From contig JAJYJF010000102.1 of the NCBI GenBank assembly GCA_021796375.1, positions 1-7,438 of the forward strand: 7,438 nucleotides of DNA. Direction: 5' to 3'. Below the pieces are notes generated by a model, which was not told where the DNA came from, ran no database searches, and was given only the letters and a program-made list of their open reading frames with translations. Position numbers and translations under genes: made by a program. Below are positions 1-4,313 of this stretch, piece after piece (the first letter of the stretch is position 1; the number at the start of each line of letters is the position of its first letter). Source of the stretch: Chloroflexota bacterium. Its GTDB lineage: Bacteria; Chloroflexota; Anaerolineae; Anaerolineales; Anaerolineaceae.

Positions 1-908
1 TTATTCACCGCGCGGGCAATCCCCATGAAGACAGGGGTTGCGGTGGGCGTTGGCGTGATCGTGGCGGTTGGGGTAATCGTTGGCGTTTTCGTTGGCGGCC
101 GGGGTGTGAAGGTGGGGTGATGGGTGGAGGTGGGGGTCAGGGTGATGGTGCTGGTCGGGGTCGGGGTGGCGCCCAGATGGATGATCAGGTTTTCCCCGAC
201 GTAAATGGAATCCGTCGATAATAAATTTAACGACTTTAAATCCGCAACCTTTACCCCATAGGCGGAGGCGATCGTGATCAGGGTTTCGCCATACTGCACG
301 GTGTGGACGATGGACCCGTCCGGACCGGGGGTGGAGGTGATAATCGGGCTGAAAGGCATCGGGGTATCGCCCGTGCCTGAGGAGCTGTCGGGTGTCACCG
401 CGGCCTGGGCGGGAGCCGACCCCGGGGCGCTGGCGAGGTATGCCACGTCGATCGTGTAGTAAACGACCCCTTCCGAATCTGCCTCGCCCGCGCCAATATC
501 CGTGAAGGCCGGGTTCATCATCGTGTTCCAATGCGGGGTATCTTTGGTCCATGAGGCCACCGCCTCAGCGGCGGTTGCACCGGTCCCATAATAGACGTTT
601 TCGGAGAGGACAAACCGCTTCCCGCCGCCGTAGCCCGCGGAAGCCGCGCGGGCATTCGGGTTCGTCCCGCCCTGCCCGGTATGGGTGGCGGTGTTGATGG
701 ATGCCTGGTAATTCGACTGGCCCTGGGCCGAGCTCATCAGGGGGTTGTTGACCTTGAGGGCAGCCAGACCGTGCGCGGCGCGCAGCGAATTCACGCCGTC
801 GATCAGCTCGGCGGGAGAGCTGGCGGGGGATGACGCCGCGGCTGCCTCCCCGGCGGCGAAGAAGGCCAGAATCCAGACCGCGATGATCATTTTGGGTAGG
901 GCGCGCAT
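1..908 (-). CDS. Secreted CAP-domain (SCP/PR1, YkwD-like) protein with LysM and Thr-Pro tail, 3' end off window
   Basis: The frame from the ATG at 908 is open for 302 codons to the window edge with no stop, so the C-terminus is missing. Residues 1-25 look like a signal peptide: basic start, hydrophobic core around 7-19, then an Ala-rich cleavage region. Residues about 33-157 form a CAP domain with visible landmarks: LRAAHGL near 42-48, HTGQGG from His76, SENVYYG around Glu103, a Trp-rich stretch with His126 (TPHWNTMMNP), and YYTIDVAY at 150-157. Residues about 200-246 are a LysM domain (HTVQYGETL, then a GENLIIH-type end), which in known proteins binds peptidoglycan or chitin-like glycans. 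Residues 247-293 are Thr-Pro rich, as in many exported Chloroflexota proteins, and VFMGIARAVN follows, perhaps leading to a C-terminal anchor. The likely location is the cell surface. CAP function in bacteria is poorly known, so no activity is claimed. There is no Shine-Dalgarno; see the promoter entry. Confidence 0.9.
   Translation of the reverse strand, partial: MRALPKMIIAVWILAFFAAGEAAAASSPASSPAELIDGVNSLRAAHGLAALKVNNPLMSSAQGQSNYQASINTATHTGQGGTNPNARAASAGYGGGKRFVLSENVYYGTGATAAEAVASWTKDTPHWNTMMNPAFTDIGAGEADSEGVVYYTIDVAYLASAPGSAPAQAAVTPDSSSGTGDTPMPFSPIITSTPGPDGSIVHTVQYGETLITIASAYGVKVADLKSLNLLSTDSIYVGENLIIHLGATPTPTSTITLTPTSTHHPTFTPRPPTKTPTITPTATITPTPTATPVFMGIARAVN
30..170 (-). repeat. Thr-Pro-rich low-complexity tract of the CAP/LysM protein (G-rich on the plus strand)
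   Basis: This stretch encodes residues 247-293 of the CAP/LysM protein, a degenerate TPT/TPTPT-type linker. The ACC and CCN codons make the plus strand very G-rich. From 114 to 142 there are four runs of at least three G separated by 4, 7 and 3 bases, which fits the usual G-quadruplex pattern. The units are degenerate, not exact tandem copies. Such linkers usually space a domain from the wall or membrane. Confidence 0.75.
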
Positions 909-916
909 GCACCGCT

Positions 917-947
917 ATTATAACCGCATGTCCGCGGGTAAAAACAA
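917..947 (-). promoter_or_regulatory. Promoter of the CAP/LysM gene, predicted leaderless
   Basis: On the minus strand a perfect TATAAT lies at 922-917. The upstream hexamer TTGTTT at 947-942 is a weak -35 (3 of 6 matches) with a long 19-bp spacer. Only 8 bases (AGCGGTGC) separate the -10 box from the ATG at 908, so transcription should start within a few bases of the start codon. No purine-rich ribosome site is present, which fits leaderless translation. The -35-like bases are the T-tract of the upstream gene's terminator. Confidence 0.6.
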
Positions 948-980
948 AAGATCCCCGGGCGAAAATGACTCCCGGAGATC
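941..980 (-). terminator. Intrinsic terminator of the CBS-domain gene
   Basis: Reading the minus strand, GATCTCCGGG (980-971) pairs with CCCGGGGATC (959-950). This is a 10-bp stem with one U-G wobble and an 11-base loop. A T-rich tract (TTTTGTTTTT, about 950-941) follows at once. It starts 26 bases after the TGA of the CBS gene at 1008-1006. This is a classical Rho-independent terminator layout. Confidence 0.8.
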
Positions 981-1005
981 CTTCCATCGGGTAAAGAAGT
1001 GGTTA

Positions 1006-1413
1006 TCAGGCCGCGGTGTCGCGAACGAGCGATTCTGCGGCGACCAGGAAATCGGTGGCGGAGATCATGCCGACCAACTCTTCATTCTCGTTGGTGACCG
1101 GCAGGTGATGGATGTGGTGTTCGCGCATGAGCTTGGAGCATTCCTGGAGCGTGGATTCCTGGCTGACGGTGATGAGCGGGGAAGACATGATCTCGCGGAC
1201 GAGGATCTCGGACGGGTTGCGCTCCCCGGCAATGATCTTATCGCAAACGTCGGTCGAGGTTACGATTCCATAAGTTGGATTTTCCCCCGTCTTGCTGACA
1301 AGCAGGCTGTGAATGTACCGGCGGCGCATCAGGGTCAGGGCGTCAGACACGCTGGCATTGGGATCGACAAAAACCAGCAGGTCAATCATCCAATCTCGAA
1401 CGCGCAACTGCAT
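1006..1413 (-). CDS. Stand-alone CBS-pair (Bateman module) protein
   Basis: This 135-residue cytoplasmic protein is made almost wholly of two CBS domains, about residues 7-65 and 74-128. Typical CBS signatures are visible: VSDALTLMRRRYIHSLLVS then YGIVTSTDV in the first repeat, and LQECSKLMREHHIHHLPVT then LVGMISATDFL in the second. CBS pairs commonly bind adenosine nucleotides (AMP, ATP, SAM) or NAD and act as energy or ligand sensors, often by regulating a partner. No catalytic domain is attached, so the partner is unknown. The ATG at 1413 is preceded by a good ribosome site, GAAAGGAG (1428-1421), at 7 bases. It lies 104 bp downstream of the nth-like stop on the same strand. I see no convincing promoter in that gap, so co-transcription with nth is possible. 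A strong terminator follows the gene. Confidence 0.92.
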   Translation of the reverse strand: MQLRVRDWMIDLLVFVDPNASVSDALTLMRRRYIHSLLVSKTGENPTYGIVTSTDVCDKIIAGERNPSEILVREIMSSPLITVSQESTLQECSKLMREHHIHHLPVTNENEELVGMISATDFLVAAESLVRDTAA

Positions 1414-1517
1414 ATTCGCTCTCCTTTCAGGGTCGAGGACTATGGACCGTTAAAATCACACGCCGGTTTCCCGGGGATGACACCTGATATTAGTTTACAA
1501 GAAATGCAGGAGAAAGT

Positions 1518-2183
1518 CTAGCGCGGCGCGCTCACGCCAACCTGCTGGCACATCTCGAGGACCGGGCAGGCGGAGCAGCGCGGCCGGAGCGGAGTGCAGA
1601 TGTGCTTGCCGAAGGGCACGAGCAGCTCGTTCAGCCGGATCCATTCCGGCTTTGGGACGGATTTTTCCAGCGCCAGGGTGGTTTCCTCCGGGGTGCGGGT
1701 CGCGGCCAGCCCCCAGCGGTTCGTGATGCGGTGAACGTGGGAGTCCACGCTGATCGCGGGCATCCCGCAGCCGAGCCCGAGCGCCAGGTGAGCGCACTTG
1801 ACGCCCACCCCGTTGAAGGACAGCAAGAGCTGCTCGTCACACGGCAGGTCGCTCTGATAATGGGTGACGACCTGCTCGGCGATCGCCTGGATTTGCCCGG
1901 CTTTGCGCTCCGCGAACGAGCAGGGCTCGATCAGGGATTGGATCTGCTGGGCGGTGAGCTGGCTGATCTCGAGCGGGGTGCGCGCCGCGTTGAGCAGGCG
2001 CAGGGAGGCCGGGAGCGAAACCTCATCCAGGGTGCGGATGGAGATGATGCACCCGACCAGCTGCTCGAACAGGCTTTTGTATCCCTGGTCGGCCAGCGCG
2101 AACATGGCCGCCCTGGGGTACGGCTGGACGGCCGCGGAGATCCTTTGGAGCGCGACCGGCAGATCAAATGGGCGCTTGGTCAT
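1518..2183 (-). CDS. nth: Endonuclease III-family DNA glycosylase / AP lyase (HhH-GPD, 4Fe-4S)
   Basis: This 221-residue protein is close to the family length (E. coli Nth has 211). It has the features needed for bifunctional base-excision repair: removal of oxidised pyrimidines followed by strand cleavage at the abasic site. The helix-hairpin-helix is FNGVGVKCA with the expected catalytic Lys129, and the catalytic Asp147 is in the VDSHVHRI segment. The Fe-S site is complete: Cys196, Cys203, Cys206 and Cys212 give C-x6-C-x2-C-x5-C. Two local differences from E. coli stand out. The usual LPGVGRK is FNGVGVK, and the AQATD-type segment is IRTLD (residues 49-53). Substrate range is therefore uncertain, but the fold and lyase chemistry look intact. 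MutY is unlikely because there is no C-terminal NUDIX-like domain. The ATG at 2183 follows a TATAAT box by 6 bases, so the transcript is probably leaderless. Confidence 0.93.
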   Translation of the reverse strand: MTKRPFDLPVALQRISAAVQPYPRAAMFALADQGYKSLFEQLVGCIISIRTLDEVSLPASLRLLNAARTPLEISQLTAQQIQSLIEPCSFAERKAGQIQAIAEQVVTHYQSDLPCDEQLLLSFNGVGVKCAHLALGLGCGMPAISVDSHVHRITNRWGLAATRTPEETTLALEKSVPKPEWIRLNELLVPFGKHICTPLRPRCSACPVLEMCQQVGVSAPR

Positions 2184-2189
2184 GCAGAT

Positions 2190-2218
2190 ATTATAGATAG
2201 ACGACCCGATTGGTGCAA
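2190..2218 (-). promoter_or_regulatory. Promoter of the nth-like gene, predicted leaderless
   Basis: On the minus strand TATAAT lies at 2195-2190. TTGCAC lies at 2218-2213, separated by exactly 17 bp. Six bases (ATCTGC) remain before the ATG, so the expected transcription start falls on or next to the start codon. No Shine-Dalgarno is present. The spacing and the perfect -10 make this one of the better promoter calls in the window. Confidence 0.7.
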
Positions 2219-2267
2219 TTTATTTCGCCGGCGAACCCCGGGGGCGGCCGTCGAGGGAATCCCATGC

Positions 2268-2296
2268 TTTTCATCCTGACGATGTTGCGCTATAAT
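2268..2296 (+). promoter_or_regulatory. Promoter of the padR-like operon
   Basis: TATAAT at 2291-2296 is preceded by TTTTCA (2268-2273, 4 of 6 matches to TTGACA) with a 17-bp spacer. Transcription should start near 2303, giving a leader of about 40 bases. It is divergent from the nth promoter; the two do not overlap. Confidence 0.7.
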
Positions 2297-2298
2297 CC

Positions 2299-2317
2299 TA
2301 TGTGTAAATTACATATA
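2299..2317 (+). promoter_or_regulatory. Probable PadR operator (autoregulation) over the transcription start
   Basis: TATGTGTAAATTACATATA is an imperfect 19-bp palindrome, with 8 of 9 base pairs matching across a central base. Its core is ATGT-N7-ACAT. PadR-family repressors are known to bind ATGT/ACAT dyads, so type and place both fit. It begins two bases after the -10 box and covers the expected start site, where a bound repressor would block initiation. That the neighbouring PadR binds it is inferred. Confidence 0.65.
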
Positions 2318-2330
2318 TCTGGTCCGAACA

Positions 2331-2345
2331 GGAAGGGAATCTTTG
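2331..2345 (+). promoter_or_regulatory. Ribosome binding site supporting a TTG start for the padR-like gene
   Basis: GGAAGGG (2331-2337) is followed by five bases and TTG at 2343. No in-frame ATG or GTG occurs between the promoter and this TTG. The first in-frame ATG downstream lies well inside the winged-helix domain. TTG is therefore the best start. Confidence 0.65.
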
Positions 2346-2732
2346 CCAGCTGAGTGTGATTGTTCGCAGTCCGAATGCCGCTGCCGGGGAGGAGACGTCC
2401 GCGGGGCCATCCAGCCGCGCATCCTGCTCGAGCTTGCCAGGGGTCCTGCCTGCGGGTACGACCTGCTGGAGGCGTTGAAGCGAGATCCTGGCGGGGCGGA
2501 GCCGGACACCGGCAACCTGTACCGCACCCTGCGCTGGATGGAGCAGAGCGGCTGCGTGAAATCGGATTGGGAAACCTCGAGATCGGGCCCGGCGCGCCGG
2601 GTTTACGAGATCACCCCGACCGGGTGGGAGCATCTCGATGAATGGGCGGAAGTCCTGGGGCGAACCCGCCGCTGGCTGGATGATTTCCTGGAAGGATATA
2701 CATCACTACGGAGGATTTATGAGCGTATCTGA
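2343..2732 (+). CDS. PadR-family winged-helix regulator with Cys-rich N-terminus
   Basis: This 129-residue cytoplasmic DNA-binding protein has a typical PadR core from about residue 18. QPRILLELARGPACGYDLLEAL corresponds to the family's 'P-x-GY-x-L' helix. The recognition-helix region is NLYRTLRWMEQSGCV, followed by a wing in which GPARRVYEITPTGWEHL matches the usual 'PxRRxYxxTxxG' segment. The C-terminus is short, two helices ending RRIYERI, as in small PadR proteins, and probably dimerises. The N-terminal extension is unusual: Cys5, Cys7, Cys12 and Cys14 form C-x-C-x4-C-x-C, which could bind a metal or Fe-S cluster or act as a thiol switch (inference). It is the first gene of a two-gene operon. 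Its last 14 bases overlap the next gene, so translation is likely coupled. It likely represses its own operon through the ATGT/ACAT dyad at 2299-2317. Confidence 0.9.
   Translation: MPAECDCSQSECRCRGGDVRGAIQPRILLELARGPACGYDLLEALKRDPGGAEPDTGNLYRTLRWMEQSGCVKSDWETSRSGPARRVYEITPTGWEHLDEWAEVLGRTRRWLDDFLEGYTSLRRIYERI
2710..2721 (+). promoter_or_regulatory. Ribosome binding site fixing the start of the small Cys-rich protein
   Basis: GGAGG at 2710-2714 lies four bases before ATG 2719. The frame stays open upstream to an ATG at 2638, but that longer form would overlap padR by 95 bases, has no comparable ribosome site, and its extra residues look like out-of-frame padR sequence. The 2719 start is preferred. 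Confidence 0.75.
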
Positions 2733-2913
2733 AAGTTTTGAGAACGAGCAGACCTGTGCCTGTGGGGGCAGCTGCGGCTGCGGGAACAACCACCAGGCGG
2801 AATATCTCTCTCGTGAGGAATATATCACGCGGCTGGAGGAATATCTGGTTGATCTGAAAGCCGAGATCCAGGCGGTCGAGGCAGAGCTCAGCGAGCTGCG
2901 CCAGACAGCCTGA
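2719..2913 (+). CDS. Small Cys-rich coiled-coil protein, unknown function
   Basis: This is a 64-residue acidic protein. Residues 13-21 are CACGGSCGC, a C-x-C-x3-C-x-C cluster with Gly between the cysteines, which suggests metal or Fe-S binding. His25 follows and might add a ligand. From about residue 28 to 62 the sequence is a single charged helix with heptad-like spacing (EYLSREEYITRLEEYL, then LKAEIQAVEAELSELR), predicted to be a coiled coil. It has no signal peptide or membrane segment, so it is probably cytoplasmic. It overlaps padR by 14 bases and is followed by a strong hairpin, so it closes the operon. I do not recognise a named family. The Cys pattern echoes the N-terminus of the PadR protein upstream, which suggests that they share a ligand or interact (inference). 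A metallothionein-like buffer or a PadR co-sensor are both possible. Confidence 0.8.
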   Translation: MSVSESFENEQTCACGGSCGCGNNHQAEYLSREEYITRLEEYLVDLKAEIQAVEAELSELRQTA

Positions 2914-2927
2914 TCCCCGTGCATCGA

Positions 2928-2967
2928 AGAAGGATCGAGAACCAGGCTTCCGGTTCTCGATCCTTCT
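2928..2967. terminator. Bidirectional hairpin between convergent genes
   Basis: AGAAGGATCGAGAACC (2928-2943) and its perfect complement (2952-2967) form a 16-bp stem with an 8-base loop. It lies 14 bases after the stop of the small Cys-rich gene and 22 bases from the stop of the convergent membrane-protein gene, the right place for a shared terminator. A second small hairpin (CCACC 2971-2975 with GGTGG 2980-2984) follows. Neither strand has a U-tract after the stem, so it may instead stabilise 3' ends. Confidence 0.65.
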
Positions 2968-2989
2968 GTTCCACCCGCAGGTGGGACGA

Positions 2990-3322
2990 TCAGGGGTTGG
3001 CTGCGGACCGGGCGGCCTGCAGCAGGTGCTGGGCAGCGGGCTTCAGCGCCTGGGCATCCACGGCGGCGTGGCTGATCACCGGCCTGGCTGCCTTGAAACC
3101 GTCCGCGAACAGCTGCGCAACCGCGGAAGCCGCGTTATCGACCAGCGTGGGGGTAAAGGTCATCATCAGCAAGGCCAGCACCACGATCGAAAGCAGCAGG
3201 ATCATGCCCACTCGCCGGAAGAACCGCCTCAACTCTGCCTGCTCGCGCAGTTTTTTCTCCGTTTTCTCTTCCAGCCGGTGAGCGTAGATCATCGACATCT
3301 CTTTGGCTGTAACTCTCCTCAA
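2990..3322 (-). CDS. Small single-pass membrane protein, unknown function
   Basis: This is a 110-residue protein that I do not recognise. Residues 1-37 are strongly charged and likely helical (RLEEKTEKKLREQAELRRFFRR), ending in a basic cluster. Residues 38-56 (VGMILLLSIVVLALLMM) form one clear transmembrane helix. The positive-inside rule places the N-terminus in the cytoplasm and about 50 Ala-rich residues outside. There is no lipobox or known domain. The chosen start is TTG at 3322, which has a very strong ribosome site (AGGAGGT, 3335-3329) six bases upstream. An ATG eight codons later has only a poorly spaced purine run. The gene is convergent with the padR operon and divergent from the SRAP gene. 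I see no convincing promoter for it in the 208-bp upstream gap. Confidence 0.75.
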   Translation of the reverse strand: MRRVTAKEMSMIYAHRLEEKTEKKLREQAELRRFFRRVGMILLLSIVVLALLMMTFTPTLVDNAASAVAQLFADGFKAARPVISHAAVDAQALKPAAQHLLQAARSAANP

Positions 3323-3335
3323 TTCGGCACCTCCT
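3322..3335 (-). promoter_or_regulatory. Strong ribosome binding site with a TTG start
   Basis: On the minus strand AGGAGGT (3335-3329) lies six bases before TTG at 3322. It is the strongest Shine-Dalgarno match in the window and decides the start of the small membrane protein. Confidence 0.7.
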
Positions 3336-3426
3336 GATTAGGGTTCGTTGGGTTGCTCCTGGGTGATAGGATGCAATCCTCATGCCGGGAGCCGATTATT
3401 TATGCAAATTTTCCGTAAAACCCATT

Positions 3427-3442
3427 CATAATCTGGCATAAT
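3427..3442 (+). promoter_or_regulatory. Possible SRAP-gene promoter with two -10-like boxes
   Basis: CATAAT occurs at 3427-3432 and again at 3437-3442, each matching TATAAT at five of six bases. No good -35 hexamer is found 16-18 bp upstream of either. The second box would put the start near 3449, inside the inverted repeat described next, with a leader of about 80 bases. Confidence 0.4.
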
Positions 3443-3464
3443 GGTTGCATCATGAACTGCAACC
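3443..3464 (+). promoter_or_regulatory. Inverted repeat, candidate operator of the SRAP gene
   Basis: GGTTGCA (3443-3449) and TGCAACC (3458-3464) are perfect inverted copies separated by TCATGAAC. The site starts directly after a -10-like CATAAT and would cover the transcription start, a common repressor position. It does not match the LexA boxes I know. It could also form a short RNA hairpin. The binding protein is unknown. Confidence 0.5.
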
Positions 3465-3530
3465 GCCCGGGCTGATATATACCTGGGGTGAGGGATTGAT
3501 GCCTGCCGCCAGTTAGAAGGACAGCTTGCT

Positions 3531-4241
3531 ATGTGTGGACGGTTTACCCTGATTCTCGACCCCGCTGATCTTCGCGAAGAGCTGAACCTCGGCGAAATTC
3601 CGGAAGGGCTTCCACCGCGCTACAATGTTGCCCCCTCACAGCCGGTTGCGGTTGTCCGCGACGCCGGCGCGCGGGCGGTTGAGTTTTTCCAATGGGGATT
3701 GATCCCGAGCTGGGCCAAAGACCCATCGATCGGCAGCCGGATGATCAATGCCCGCTCCGAAACCCTGCTCGAAAAGCCATCTTATAAAACGGCTTTCAGC
3801 CGCCGGCGCTGCCTGGTGCTTGCCGATGGATTCTACGAGTGGCACCACCCGGCGGGGAAAAATGCACGTCCGCAGCCGTACTATTTTCGCCTGGCGGACG
3901 GCAAGCCATTCGCTTTTGCCGGGCTGTGGGATTTCTGGCAGTCGGGTGACGGCTCGGAGGTACCCAGCTGCACGATCATCACCTGTCCGGCAAACGAGCG
4001 CGTGGGCGCTTACCACGACCGGATGCCGGTCATCCTGGATGGCGGGCATCTGTGGCCCTGGTTGGACCCGCAGGCAAAGCCGGCCGATCTGCTGGCCCAG
4101 CTGGCGCCGTATCCAGCCGAACGCATGTCGGCCTACCCCGTCTCGAATCTGATCAACAACCCATCCAACGATTCTCGGGATTGCGTCGTCCCGCTCTCAA
4201 ACCTCGATCCAGACCAGACCCTCCTGCCGGGCATGCCGTAA
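3531..4241 (+). CDS. SRAP-family (YedK/HMCES-like) abasic-site DNA-protein crosslinking protein
   Basis: This 236-residue protein is near the family length (E. coli YedK has 222). SRAP proteins recognise abasic sites in single-stranded DNA and form a thiazolidine link through Cys2, shielding the site. The key parts are all visible: MCGRF with Cys2 exposed after Met removal, RYNVAPSQ at 30-37, MINARSET with Asn73, Arg75 and Glu77, ADGFYEW with Glu103, and YHDRMPV with His162. These correspond to the YedK active-site Cys, Asn, Glu and His. PVSNLINN and the end of the domain are also present, so the protein appears complete and active. The start is fixed by the need for Met-Cys. AGAAGGA (3515-3521) is the ribosome site at 9 bases. 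A dyad at 3443-3464 may regulate it. The kinase gene follows after 72 bp with no terminator seen, so read-through is possible. Confidence 0.95.
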   Translation: MCGRFTLILDPADLREELNLGEIPEGLPPRYNVAPSQPVAVVRDAGARAVEFFQWGLIPSWAKDPSIGSRMINARSETLLEKPSYKTAFSRRRCLVLADGFYEWHHPAGKNARPQPYYFRLADGKPFAFAGLWDFWQSGDGSEVPSCTIITCPANERVGAYHDRMPVILDGGHLWPWLDPQAKPADLLAQLAPYPAERMSAYPVSNLINNPSNDSRDCVVPLSNLDPDQTLLPGMP

Positions 4242-4313
4242 TCCCTCACCCGGCTGCCCCAACCTGATTCACCGCCCTGGGAAACTTTCGCTGCCAGCAC
4301 CGGAGCCAGAAAC

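Noticed and set aside
1..552. A 183-codon minus-strand open frame that ends with TAA at the window edge
   Set aside because: It is a +1-type shadow of the CAP/LysM gene. Its product is His-Arg-Pro rich with no domain, while the overlapping frame has a signal peptide, CAP and LysM motifs without a break.
1414..1517. A terminator or promoter in the nth-CBS gap
   Set aside because: Only a 4-bp CCGG stem before a short T-run and poor -10/-35 matches are found, too weak to call either.
745..1521. A 258-codon plus-strand open frame across the CAP start, the terminator and the CBS gene
   Set aside because: It runs antisense through two well-supported features, has no ribosome site and resembles no family; long antisense frames are expected at this GC.
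1602..2279. A 225-codon plus-strand open frame antisense to the nth-like gene
   Set aside because: The minus-strand frame carries all catalytic and Fe-S residues; the antisense product is Arg-Gly-Gln rich with no motif.
2928..2986. The perfect 16-bp hairpin as a CRISPR repeat or mobile-element end
   Set aside because: It occurs once only. Its place between two convergent stop codons fits a terminator.
3499..3516. A five-codon open frame (MPAAS) in the SRAP leader as a possible leader peptide
   Set aside because: Too short to support, with no attenuator-like hairpins tied to it.
3486..4251. A 12-bp inverted pair flanking the SRAP gene (GGGTGAGGGATT at 3486-3497, AATCCCTCACCC at 4240-4251), possible mobile-element ends
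   Set aside because: One or two such 12-mers are expected by chance in a window this size. There is no transposase and no target-site duplication, and the right copy overlaps the stop codon.
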